Shown piece by piece: positions 1-7,137 of a DNA stretch of 26,399 nucleotides (the first letter of the stretch is position 1; every line of letters begins with the position of its first letter). A model generated the notes under the pieces. That model saw only the letters and a list, made by a program, of their open reading frames with translations. It searched no databases and had not been told where the DNA came from. Source of the stretch: Chloroflexi bacterium UBA5189. GTDB taxonomy: Bacteria; Chloroflexota; Limnocylindria; Limnocylindrales; CSP1-4. The stretch covers positions 85,409 through 111,807 of the forward strand of contig DHWF01000036.1 in assembly GCA_002413045.1 (NCBI GenBank). Reading direction: 5' to 3'. A program made the translations under genes and the position numbers.

Positions 1-570
1 CACCACAACGCGACCGACCAGGTCGGGCGCGGCCTGCTGGGCGCGTTCATCGTCCATCCGAAGGACCCCGCGCAGCGCGTGGATCGCAAGTACGGCGTGA
101 CGCAGGACATCGTCTGGATCAGCAACGACTCGCTCGGCGGCTTCACGATCAACGGCCGCGGCTTCCCGGCCACCGCACCGATCGTCGCGAAGCTCGGGGA
201 GAAGATCCTCGTCCGGTTCATGAACGAGGGCGTGATGATGCATCCATGGCACCTCCACGGGATGCCGATGCACGTCGTCGCCCGCGACGGCTTCGAGCTC
301 GGCGCGGCCTCGTTCCGCTGCGACACCCTCGGGGTCAACCCAGGCGAGCGTTGGGACGTGGTCATCGACTGCACGGAGCCCGGGGCGTGGGCGTTCCACT
401 GCCACATCCTCCCGCACGCCGAGGGCCGCGATGGCATGTACGGCATGGTCACCGCGCTCGTCGTCCAGGACGCCGCCGCGGCGGCCACATCGGCCCGGAC
501 GGGCGCTTCGCCCATCGTCGGCGCCGCGAACGCAGCCGGATCCACCGCGCTGCTGTGCCGGATCGCGTGA
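1..570 (+). CDS. Multicopper oxidase, C-terminal part (5' end outside window)
   Basis: The reading frame is open from the first base (HHNATDQVGRGLLGAF...), so this is the C-terminal 189 codons of a longer gene. It keeps the copper-binding elements of the last cupredoxin domain: HPWHLHG at about residue 80 and WAFHCHILPHAEG at about 129, followed by GM. The HCH triad holds the type 1 Cys-His and type 2/3 histidine ligands, and the Met in GMYGM is the likely axial ligand. The family oxidises phenolics, metal ions or nitrite-linked substrates, using O2 at a trinuclear centre, usually outside the cytoplasm. The signal peptide and N-terminal domains are not visible, so the substrate class cannot be assigned. 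Six residues separate the last His and the Met, against about four in fungal-type laccases. The stop overlaps the GTG of the downstream usp gene. Confidence 0.9.
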   Translation, partial: HHNATDQVGRGLLGAFIVHPKDPAQRVDRKYGVTQDIVWISNDSLGGFTINGRGFPATAPIVAKLGEKILVRFMNEGVMMHPWHLHGMPMHVVARDGFELGAASFRCDTLGVNPGERWDVVIDCTEPGAWAFHCHILPHAEGRDGMYGMVTALVVQDAAAAATSARTGASPIVGAANAAGSTALLCRIA

Positions 571-1073
571 CCGTGCTGCCCGCCGTCGTTCCAGAACCGC
601 TCCGGCGCGCCAGCAGCGCGGTCCGCCGGATCCTGCTCGCCACCGACCTGTCGGCGGCCTCCGAGGGCGCGACGCGACAGGCGATCGATCTCGCACGGGA
701 TCTCGGCGCCACCCTCCTGATCGTCAGCGTCATCGACCCCGCAGTGCGCGGCGCGGCGGGTGGTCGCGTGGAGCGCATGGACCAGCGCCGCCGCGCGCGG
801 GAGACGGCGGCGCAGGAGATCGTCCTTCGCGGCCGCCAAGCGGGTGTCGCGGTGTCGTTCATGATCTGGGAGGGCGAGCCCGGCCCGTCGATCGTCGACG
901 CCGCGACGAGCGAACAGGTCGACATGGTGATCGTCGGCAGCCACGGGCGAGGGCCGATGGGGCGGCTGCTGATCGGGAGCGTCTCGGAGCATGTCGTGCG
1001 CAACGCGCCGTGCCCGGTCCTGGTGGTGCGCGGTCGGCCGCAGGCCCACGCGGAGCCGCTCCAGCTCGTCTGA
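567..1073 (+). CDS. Universal stress protein, UspA family
   Basis: A 168-residue protein with a single Usp domain. The fold begins with RRILLATDLS, where the Asp belongs to the nucleotide site. It ends with VIVGSHGRGPMGRLLIGSVSEHVVRNAPCPVLVV, which contains the G-x2-G-x9-G(S/T) ATP-binding pattern of ATP-binding Usp proteins. It is therefore probably a cytosolic, nucleotide-binding stress protein; its partner is unknown. The GTG at 567 is chosen because it forms a GTGA overlap with the oxidase stop and leaves a usual-length domain with a 27-residue lead. A GTG at 573 is the alternative. The overlap implies translational coupling to the oxidase, so the pair may serve metal or oxidative stress (inference). 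It converges with the minus-strand CoA-transferase B gene, with only 19 bp between. Confidence 0.9.
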   Translation: MTVLPAVVPEPLRRASSAVRRILLATDLSAASEGATRQAIDLARDLGATLLIVSVIDPAVRGAAGGRVERMDQRRRARETAAQEIVLRGRQAGVAVSFMIWEGEPGPSIVDAATSEQVDMVIVGSHGRGPMGRLLIGSVSEHVVRNAPCPVLVVRGRPQAHAEPLQLV

Positions 1074-1092
1074 CACCCGCGCCTCGGACCGG

Positions 1093-1887
1093 TTACCTGG
1101 TGTAGGCGCCCCCGGGATCGAGCTCCGAGCGGATCAGATCCAGCTCCTCGGCCGTCGGCGCCGGCGTCTCCGCCAGGCGGTCGGCGACGCGGATCTCCCA
1201 CGCGGTGGCCGCCCGGACGTCGTCGAGCGTGGCGCCCGGGTGCAGCGAATCGAGGCGCATCTCGCCGTCGTCGTCGAAGTGCCAGATGCCGAGGTCGGTC
1301 ACGACCACAGACGGCCCGCGCCCGATCCAGCCCTGCTCGCGCCGGATGCGCTCGGACTGCTCGGCGCCGCCGAGGTTGCCTGCGGACGTCCGGAAGTCGA
1401 TCGTATCCACGAATGAGCGCTTGGACTGGCGCATGATCACGAACACCTGCCGCGCGTTGATCGCGATCTCACAGGCGCCGCCGCTCCCGGGGAGCCGCGT
1501 GGTCGGGTCGGCGTACTCGCCGATGACCGTCGTGTTGATGTTTCCGAACCGGTCGATCTGGGCTGCGCCCAGGAACCCGACGTCGATCAGCCCGCCCTGC
1601 AGGTAGAAGCTGAACAGCTCGAACATGCTCGTCACCGAGGTCGCTCCGGTCACGATCGTCGGGTCGCCGATCGACAACGGCAGCCGCGCCGGCTTGGCCC
1701 CGAACACCCCGGACTCGTAGACGAGCTCGATCTCCGGTGCGACCGTTCGCTGGGCCAGGTTGACCGCGATGTTCGGCAGCCCCACGCCGACGAAGCAGAC
1801 CCGCTGGCCGGCGAGCTCGCGCGACGCGGCCACGATCATCATCTCGGACTTCGAGAAGGCGGCCGCGCCCGCGTCCGGGCTCGTCAT
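1093..1887 (-). CDS. CoA-transferase (family I), subunit B
   Basis: A 264-residue beta subunit of a class I CoA-transferase of the glutaconate CoA-transferase/IpdB type. Class I enzymes move CoA between carboxylic acids through a glutamyl-CoA thioester in this subunit. The candidate catalytic Glu58 lies in YESGVFG, in the usual (S)ENG/ESG position, after the glycine-rich VGVGLPNIAVNLAQ segment. The sequence continues with GGLIDVGFLGAAQID and GSGGACEIA, typical of the subunit. Keeping the Glu argues for real CoA transfer and not the hydrolase chemistry of IpdAB, although the substrate is not readable. Its ATG overlaps the stop of the VOC gene by four bases (ATGA). It is the last gene of the block and converges with usp. 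Confidence 0.9.
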   Translation of the reverse strand: MTSPDAGAAAFSKSEMMIVAASRELAGQRVCFVGVGLPNIAVNLAQRTVAPEIELVYESGVFGAKPARLPLSIGDPTIVTGATSVTSMFELFSFYLQGGLIDVGFLGAAQIDRFGNINTTVIGEYADPTTRLPGSGGACEIAINARQVFVIMRQSKRSFVDTIDFRTSAGNLGGAEQSERIRREQGWIGRGPSVVVTDLGIWHFDDDGEMRLDSLHPGATLDDVRAATAWEIRVADRLAETPAPTAEELDLIRSELDPGGAYTR

Positions 1888-2252
1888 CGCCGCGCCTCGA
1901 ACAGCTCGATCGGATTGCCGTCCGGATCCTCGAGCAGGATCTGCTTGCCGCCGGGACCCGTCACGATGTCGTTCCGGAACGTGGCGCCCGCGGCGCGCAG
2001 TCGACCTACCGTCGCTGCAAGGTCGTCGACCTCGATCACGAACCGGTTCCAGCCGCCGGGCTCCGTCGCCGCCCCGCCCGGCATCGGCCGCGCGGCCGAC
2101 GACGCGGGCCCGGCGAGCCAGAGGCTGAGATCCCCGAGCCGCACCCGCGCGAACGCCGGCAGCATCTCCTGTTCGACCTCGAACCCGAGCTGGGATCCGT
2201 AGAACGCGACGCTGCGTGGCACGTCGCGGACGAGGTAGCGGACGGTGGCCAT
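1884..2252 (-). CDS. VOC/glyoxalase-fold protein between the CoA-transferase subunits
   Basis: A 122-residue single-domain vicinal-oxygen-chelate protein. It starts MATVRYLVRDVPRSVAFY with the usual GFEVE strand, and ends in the family signature LLEDPDGNPIELFE, whose last Glu is the usual metal ligand. A second module strand reads RFVIEVDDLAATVGRLRAAGA. The His expected at the first metal position is replaced (RYLVRD), so glyoxalase I activity should not be assumed. Two VOC modules are present, as in dimeric lyase or epimerase members. The ATG shares one base with the stop of subunit A (TGATG), and its stop overlaps the ATG of subunit B. All three genes are thus tightly coupled. A role on the same acyl-CoA or its precursor (epimerase, isomerase or dioxygenase-like) is inference. 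Confidence 0.88.
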   Translation of the reverse strand: MATVRYLVRDVPRSVAFYGSQLGFEVEQEMLPAFARVRLGDLSLWLAGPASSAARPMPGGAATEPGGWNRFVIEVDDLAATVGRLRAAGATFRNDIVTGPGGKQILLEDPDGNPIELFEARR

Positions 2253-3199
2253 CAGCGGTACTCGCCATAGTCGACGGAGCCTGACGGGGCCGAGCCGGGC
2301 TTGAGCGAGGCAATCCGCTCCGGCCCGAGCTTCTCGACGTACTCGGCACGCCCGTCGAGCCCGTAGACCCACTCGCCGAGCCATGCCTGCAACGCTTCCT
2401 CATCGCGGGTGATCGCGTCCCAGTCGAGGTAGAACCGGTTGTCGCGGTCGTAGGTGCCCTGGACGTACGACGGGTGCGCCCCGAACGGCTCGACCACCAC
2501 CGCGTCGACGATGAGGCCCGGGATGATCGTCCGGTTCGGGTCCGCACGGACGACCGACTCGTCCACGAGCTCCTCGACGACGACGATCACCCGCTCGGCG
2601 GCGAACGCGGCCTCCTTCTGGCAGCCGAGGAGGCCCCAGACCTGCGTGTTGCCGGCGGCATCGGCCCGTTGCGCGTGGATGATCGACACGTCCGGCTTGA
2701 GCGGCGGCACCGCGTACACCTTGCCGTCCCCATATGGCGACTCGATCTCGCGGATCAGCGGGTTGGCCTTCGGCAGGTCCGTCTCGAAGTAGCTGCGCAG
2801 CGGGTAGAACGGGAGGTTGGCGGCGCCCGCCGTGTACCGCCCGACCATCCCGAAGTGGCTGTACTCCTCGATCTCGAGGCGGGGCAGCAGGCCGCCCGCG
2901 CCGCCGGCCGCGCTTGTCGCGGGCTCGATCCGGCGCCGGATCGCCCCGAGGCCGCCGACGCCCGGGTTGCCCAGCCACGAGAAGATCAGCTTGCGGGCAC
3001 AGCCCGCCGCGATCATCTGGTCGTAGATCAGGTCCGGCGTCATCCGCGCCAGTGTCAGGTCGCGCTTCCGTTGCCGAATGATCTCGTGGCCGGCACTGAA
3101 CCCGATCAGGTGCGTGAAGCCCTCGATCGCGACTGTGTCGCCGTCACGAACCACGTCCGCCACGGCATCGTGCATCGAGGCCACCTTCGAGGTGCTCAT
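2252..3199 (-). CDS. CoA-transferase (family I), subunit A
   Basis: A 315-residue alpha subunit of the glutaconate CoA-transferase/IpdA type, which pairs with the B subunit two genes downstream. Visible family segments are VADVVRDGDTVAIEGF at the start, GNPGVGGLGAIRR near residue 80, EEYSHFGMVGRYTAGAANLPFYPLRSYFETDLP in the middle, and KPDVSIIHAQRADAAGNTQVWG, the classic strand before the CoA site. Length fits the family (about 290-320). It starts at ATG 3199, 33 bp after the aminotransferase stop, so co-transcription is likely. The order A-VOC-B departs from the usual adjacent A-B pair. Substrate candidates are glutarate, glutaconate or another medium dicarboxylate, given the upstream aminotransferase and dehydrogenase (inference). 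Confidence 0.9.
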   Translation of the reverse strand: MSTSKVASMHDAVADVVRDGDTVAIEGFTHLIGFSAGHEIIRQRKRDLTLARMTPDLIYDQMIAAGCARKLIFSWLGNPGVGGLGAIRRRIEPATSAAGGAGGLLPRLEIEEYSHFGMVGRYTAGAANLPFYPLRSYFETDLPKANPLIREIESPYGDGKVYAVPPLKPDVSIIHAQRADAAGNTQVWGLLGCQKEAAFAAERVIVVVEELVDESVVRADPNRTIIPGLIVDAVVVEPFGAHPSYVQGTYDRDNRFYLDWDAITRDEEALQAWLGEWVYGLDGRAEYVEKLGPERIASLKPGSAPSGSVDYGEYR

Positions 3200-3231
3200 C
3201 GATGCGCAGTATCGGGGGTCAGGGCGTCCGG

Positions 3232-4584
3232 CTAGCCGTCGACCTCGCCAGGATGGATCGCGCCGGCAGCGGCCGCCTGGCGGGCGATCTCCGATGGCTG
3301 CGCGGCGACCTCCGCGACCGCCTCACCGAAGATCCGGACGCCCGTCTCGATGTCGCCGGACGACGCGACGAGCGGCGGGCACAGTCGGACGGTCTGCTTA
3401 CCGCACTCGAGGACGAGCAGGCCGCGCTGGAAGCACGCCCACTGGACCTCCTCGGCGAGCTTCGGGTCGGCGAACTCCACGCCGATCATCAGGCCGAGGC
3501 CGCGCACATCGATGACGGATTTCGGGAACCGGCCCTGGAGCTCGCGGAGCCCGGCCATCGCCTGCTCGCCGCGCGCGGCCGCGTTTTCGACCAGGCCGCC
3601 CTCGAGGAGCTCGATCGTGGCAAGCGCCGCCGCACACGCGACCGGGTTACCGCCGTAGGTCGACCCGTGGGCGCCGACCCCCCACGACTCCATGATCTCG
3701 GCGCGGGCGACCATCGCCCCGAGCGGCATGCCCGACGCGATGCCCTTGGCGACCAGGAGAATGTCGGGCTCGACGTCGAAGTGATCGACCGCCCACATCT
3801 TCCCGGTGCGCCCTGCGCCGGACTGGATCTCGTCCGCGACGAGCAGGATGCCGTGCTTCGTGCACAGCTCGCGCAGCCCCTGGAGGAAGCCGTCCTCCGG
3901 GACGATGTAGCCGCCCTCGCCCTGGACCGGCTCGATCACCATCGCGGCGACCTCGTCGGCGGGAATGAGGCGGTTGAACAGGACGTCATCGAACCACTTG
4001 AGGTCTTCGACGTGGCCGTACGGCGCGTGGTAGATCCCCGGCAGGAGCGGGTCGAACCGGGCGTGGTACTTCGCCTTCGATGCGGTAAGGCTGACGGCGC
4101 CGTAGGTGCGGCCGTGGAAGCCCCCCAGGAACCCGACGATGTACGGCCGGCCCGTGAAGTGGCGGGACAGCTTCATCGCCGCCTCGACGACCTCGGCGCC
4201 CGAGTTCCCGAGGTACGTCCGGAGCTTGCCCTTCATGGGCGCGATCCGCGCGATCGCTGCCGCGGTCTCCGCATAGATCGGGAGGTAGAAGTCCGACGCG
4301 GAGTAGTGGATCAGCTCCGCTGCCTGCTCCTTGATCGCGCCGACAACTCTCGGGTGCCCGTGCCCGGTCGAATTGACGGCGATGCCCGCCGCGAAGTCCA
4401 GGAACAGGTTGCCGTCGATGTCCTCGATAGCCATCCCCTGCCCGCGGACGGGAACGATCGGATAGGCGCGCGGCAGGCTCGGCGAGGTCCACGTCTCGTC
4501 GAAGGTCACGTGCGCCCGCGCCTTCGGCCCCGGAATCTCGGTGATCAGGTCTGGCAGCGGTCGCTCGGCAATGGACGTGGACAC
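3232..4584 (-). CDS. gabT: Class III aminotransferase, 4-aminobutyrate type
   Basis: A 450-residue PLP-dependent omega-amino acid:2-oxo acid aminotransferase. Family elements in order: GNLFLDFAAGIAVNSTGHGHP, NSGAEVVEAAMK (phosphate-binding loop), GFHGRTYGA, LLVADEIQSGAGRTG with the pyridine-nitrogen Asp251, and LLVAKGIASGMPLGA with the Schiff-base Lys280. It is closest in pattern to GABA aminotransferases, but 5-aminovalerate or ornithine-type substrates cannot be excluded. The GTG at 4584 is preferred because GAGGG at 4591-4595 lies six nt upstream. An in-frame ATG at 4605 would add seven residues, but it lies inside a palindrome and has no Shine-Dalgarno sequence. The gene follows a lipocalin-like gene and precedes the CoA-transferase genes on the same strand. 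Confidence 0.92.
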   Translation of the reverse strand: MSTSIAERPLPDLITEIPGPKARAHVTFDETWTSPSLPRAYPIVPVRGQGMAIEDIDGNLFLDFAAGIAVNSTGHGHPRVVGAIKEQAAELIHYSASDFYLPIYAETAAAIARIAPMKGKLRTYLGNSGAEVVEAAMKLSRHFTGRPYIVGFLGGFHGRTYGAVSLTASKAKYHARFDPLLPGIYHAPYGHVEDLKWFDDVLFNRLIPADEVAAMVIEPVQGEGGYIVPEDGFLQGLRELCTKHGILLVADEIQSGAGRTGKMWAVDHFDVEPDILLVAKGIASGMPLGAMVARAEIMESWGVGAHGSTYGGNPVACAAALATIELLEGGLVENAAARGEQAMAGLRELQGRFPKSVIDVRGLGLMIGVEFADPKLAEEVQWACFQRGLLVLECGKQTVRLCPPLVASSGDIETGVRIFGEAVAEVAAQPSEIARQAAAAGAIHPGEVDG

Positions 4585-4590
4585 GGACGA

Positions 4591-4595
4591 CCCTC
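4591..4595 (-). promoter_or_regulatory. Shine-Dalgarno that decides the aminotransferase start
   Basis: The minus strand reads GAGGG six nt before the GTG at 4584. No comparable site precedes the ATG at 4605. This favours the shorter protein and leaves the palindrome at 4601-4617 in the untranslated leader or promoter. Confidence 0.55.
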
Positions 4596-4600
4596 GTGAA

Positions 4601-4617
4601 TGCATAGGGTTTATGCA
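4601..4617. promoter_or_regulatory. 17-bp palindrome, candidate operator
   Basis: The sequence TGCATA-GGGTT-TATGCA has perfect 6-bp arms and a 5-bp centre. It is unusually AT-rich for this genome and sits just upstream of the preferred aminotransferase start, in the 73-bp gap after the lipocalin-like gene. The size fits a dimeric repressor site such as those of GntR-type regulators (inference); no regulator gene is in the window. It could allow the aminotransferase/CoA-transferase genes to be controlled apart from the dehydrogenase. Confidence 0.5.
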
Positions 4618-4657
4618 GATTGGATAGAACCCGAGTCTACCAGCCGGGAACGCCTCG

Positions 4658-5461
4658 TCAGCGGACCTTGAACCCGGTCTGCTCCATGACGTGGCCGGCC
4701 CCATCGTCGAACCGGACGTGCATCGTCCGCCCGTCCACGTCGACGCGCCAGGTCGTGACCTGCACGACGGCATCGCCGGCGAGGTTCGTCTCCTCGATCG
4801 TGCGCCCGTCGATCCGGCGCATCGAGACGCCGGTGAATCGCGGGTCCCCGAGATACGGCGCGATCGAGCCATCGAGGATGGCCGCGTACGACCGACCCAT
4901 TCGGTCGGACATCACGAGCTGGTCGCCGGACAGGTGGTACGTCGTGTCTTCGTCGTGATCGAGCAGGTCGAGCTCCACAACCCGCCAGCTCCCCGATACG
5001 AGGTGTGCGCCCGAGATCGGCGCGCCGACCCGTTCCAGAGAGATTCGGAACATGACATGCCGCGGCTCGTCATCGGACCCGTCATGGCGTCCAGACAGCA
5101 TCGGCACCAGGACGTCCCCTGCCTGGGCGGCCGCCGTTCGTGTCTCGACCATGGTGTTGCCGTCCGCACCGGCGACCAGCGTCGACTCGTAGGTGATCAA
5201 TCCCTCGCGCCGGCCGACGAGCCGGACCGTCCTGTCGTCCACCACGATGATCTGGAGGGTCGCGAAGCGCGGGTTCCCGTCACCCTCGTGCTCCCGTCCA
5301 TCAGCCGGCACGCCGTACGGCGGACGACACGACCGACACTCGAACAGCCCATGCATGAGCGAAACCACGTCGGGGGGCGCGTCAAGCCCCGGAGGGTCGT
5401 ACCGCGGGCGCCACGTCCCGTCGAAGGGGCTCGTCACGAGCGCACCCGTGGACCTGCCCAT
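4658..5461 (-). CDS. Uncharacterised protein with two lipocalin-like repeats
   Basis: A 267-residue protein with no signal peptide or membrane segment. It contains the same unit twice. Copy 1 starts FDGTWRPRYD and includes GNPRFATLQIIVVDDRTVRLV and ADGNTMVE. Copy 2 starts VSGSWRVVEL and includes GDPRFTGVSMRRIDGRTIEE and VDGRTMHVRF. The pattern (F/V-x-G-S/T-W, then PRF, a beta strand, DxRT, then DG-TM) resembles small beta-barrel lipocalin-like proteins that bind hydrophobic or small ligands. Copy 1 also carries CRSC near residue 40 with no counterpart in copy 2. Its ATG shares one base with the stop of the aldehyde dehydrogenase (TGATG), which implies co-translation. A ligand-binding or accessory role for the pathway is inference; no catalytic motif is seen. 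A start at the GTG eight codons in is possible. Confidence 0.82.
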   Translation of the reverse strand: MGRSTGALVTSPFDGTWRPRYDPPGLDAPPDVVSLMHGLFECRSCRPPYGVPADGREHEGDGNPRFATLQIIVVDDRTVRLVGRREGLITYESTLVAGADGNTMVETRTAAAQAGDVLVPMLSGRHDGSDDEPRHVMFRISLERVGAPISGAHLVSGSWRVVELDLLDHDEDTTYHLSGDQLVMSDRMGRSYAAILDGSIAPYLGDPRFTGVSMRRIDGRTIEETNLAGDAVVQVTTWRVDVDGRTMHVRFDDGAGHVMEQTGFKVR

Positions 5462-7047
5462 CAGTCGACGACGGTGTGGCTCTGCTCCCGAAGGAATTGC
5501 GCGACGTAATACCGGGACAGGCCGGCCTTGCCCGTTGAGCCTGAGCCTTTCCAGCCGCCGAACGCCTGCACGCCCGGCCAGGCGCCGGTCGTCGCGCCGG
5601 CACGCCGGTTGACGTACAGGACACCCGCCTCGGCCTCGTCCAGGAAGCGCGCCACCTCGGCCGGATCCTCGCTGTACACGCCCGCGGTCAGGCCGTAGAT
5701 CGTGTCGTTCGCGAGGCGGAGCGCCTCGTCGATCGAATCGACCGCCTGGACCGCGGTGAACGGCGCGAACAGCTCGTCCTGGAATACGCGATGGGTCGCG
5801 GGCAGGTTGCCGACGACCGTTGGCTCGACATAGAAGCCGCGCGCCAGGTCGCCGTCGGTGAGGTGCTCGCCGCCGGTGTAGACCTTGCCATCGCGCCGAA
5901 CCTCGGAGACCGCCTGCTGATGCCGATCGACGGCCTTCTGGTCGATGATCGGGCCAAGCCAGTTCTTCCGATCGATGGGGTCGCCGACGGTCAGCTTCTC
6001 GGTCTTCTCCACGAGCATCCGGATCAGCTCGTCGTGGACCGGCTGCTCGACGTACACGCGCGAGTTCGCGGAGCACTTCTGCCCGCCGAACCCGAACGCG
6101 CTGCGCATGATCCCCTCGGCCGCCTCCTCGAGGTCCGCCTTGCGCGACACGATCGCCGGGTTCTTGCCGCCCATCTCGACGATGCACGGACGCGGCCAGC
6201 TGGTCGAGAACGACTTGAACAGCTTGAACCCGACCTCGAAGGACCCGGTGAACACGATGCCATCGATGCCCTGGTTCGACTGGAACTCCTCGCCGACCGT
6301 GTCGCCGGGGCCCATCACGAGGTTGACGACGCCGGCGGGCACACCCGCGTCCTCCAGCGCGTGGATCAGGTTCACCGCGGACAGCGGCGCCGCCGAGGCT
6401 GGCTTGAGGATCGCGGTGTTGCCGGCGAGCAGCGCGCCCGCCACGGGCCCGGTCGAGAGGGCCATCGGGAAGTTGAACGGGCTGATGACCGCGAACACCC
6501 CGTGCGGCCGGAGCACCGATCGGGTGTGGACGGTCATGTCGCCGAGGTTGTCCATCGGGTGGTCGTAGCCGTCGTTGTCCTCGACCGTCTGGGCGTAGTA
6601 GCGGATGAGGTCCGCGGCCTCCTCGACCTCGCCGAGTGCCTCCAGCCGGTTCTTGCCGACCTCGAACGCCATGTCTGCGCCGTAGCGCATCTGGCGCTCC
6701 GAGATGAACTCGGCGGCCCGGCGCAGGATCGCGAGGCGGTCCGGCCACGGCGTCCGGCGCCACGCCGGCGCGGCGCGGCGAGCGGCCGCGATCGCCGCCT
6801 GGACGTCACTCCGGTCGCCCTTCGCGAATGTTCCGACCAGCAGGTCACGGTCGATCGGCGAGCGTGCTTCGAACGTCCCTGCCGAACCGTCGATCCACTT
6901 GCCGTCGATGAAGTTCTGGTGATGGCCGCCGAGCCCGGCGCGCGACGCCTGGACGCCCGCCTCGTACAGCGCGTGGAGCTCCTCGTTGTCGTTGCGCAGG
7001 GTCGCGTAGGTGATCTTGATTCGTGGCTTCGTCGCTTCGGCGGTCAT
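5461..7047 (-). CDS. rocA: Aldehyde dehydrogenase, 1-pyrroline-5-carboxylate dehydrogenase type
   Basis: A 528-residue NAD(P)-dependent aldehyde dehydrogenase. Key positions: SPFNFP (189-194) in the cofactor fold, VFTGSFEVG (265-273), the general base Glu291 in VEMGGKNP, and the nucleophile Cys325 in FGFGGQKCSANSR. The C-terminal RRAGATTGAWPGVQAFGGWKGSGSTGKAG region matches enzymes that oxidise glutamate-5-semialdehyde (P5C) to glutamate. The 40-residue N-terminal extension before FIDGKW also fits P5C dehydrogenases. No proline dehydrogenase or arginase lies nearby, so a related semialdehyde, such as one made by the neighbouring aminotransferase, is possible. It is the first gene of the minus-strand block and overlaps the lipocalin-like gene by one base. 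The symbol reflects family only. Confidence 0.9.
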   Translation of the reverse strand: MTAEATKPRIKITYATLRNDNEELHALYEAGVQASRAGLGGHHQNFIDGKWIDGSAGTFEARSPIDRDLLVGTFAKGDRSDVQAAIAAARRAAPAWRRTPWPDRLAILRRAAEFISERQMRYGADMAFEVGKNRLEALGEVEEAADLIRYYAQTVEDNDGYDHPMDNLGDMTVHTRSVLRPHGVFAVISPFNFPMALSTGPVAGALLAGNTAILKPASAAPLSAVNLIHALEDAGVPAGVVNLVMGPGDTVGEEFQSNQGIDGIVFTGSFEVGFKLFKSFSTSWPRPCIVEMGGKNPAIVSRKADLEEAAEGIMRSAFGFGGQKCSANSRVYVEQPVHDELIRMLVEKTEKLTVGDPIDRKNWLGPIIDQKAVDRHQQAVSEVRRDGKVYTGGEHLTDGDLARGFYVEPTVVGNLPATHRVFQDELFAPFTAVQAVDSIDEALRLANDTIYGLTAGVYSEDPAEVARFLDEAEAGVLYVNRRAGATTGAWPGVQAFGGWKGSGSTGKAGLSRYYVAQFLREQSHTVVD

Positions 7048-7109
7048 CGGGTCTCCAGCTTGCCGATTGGGCGTGTCGCGGCGGGCGGTTCGGCCTGCGC
7101 GGAATGTGC

Positions 7110-7125
7110 TCGCAGTCTACTGCGA
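7110..7125. promoter_or_regulatory. 16-bp palindrome upstream of the aldehyde dehydrogenase
   Basis: TCGCAGT-CT-ACTGCGA has perfect 7-bp arms in the 90-bp gap between the repeat protein stop (7138) and the dehydrogenase ATG (7047). It could be an operator for the catabolic block or a weak hairpin after the upstream gene. No T-run follows, so termination alone is less likely. Confidence 0.35.
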
Positions 7126-7137
7126 CCCGGTTGCCAC

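Noticed and set aside
3202..4599. Plus-strand open frame opposite the aminotransferase
   Set aside because: It is low-complexity and charged, with no start signal, while the minus strand carries a full set of aminotransferase motifs.
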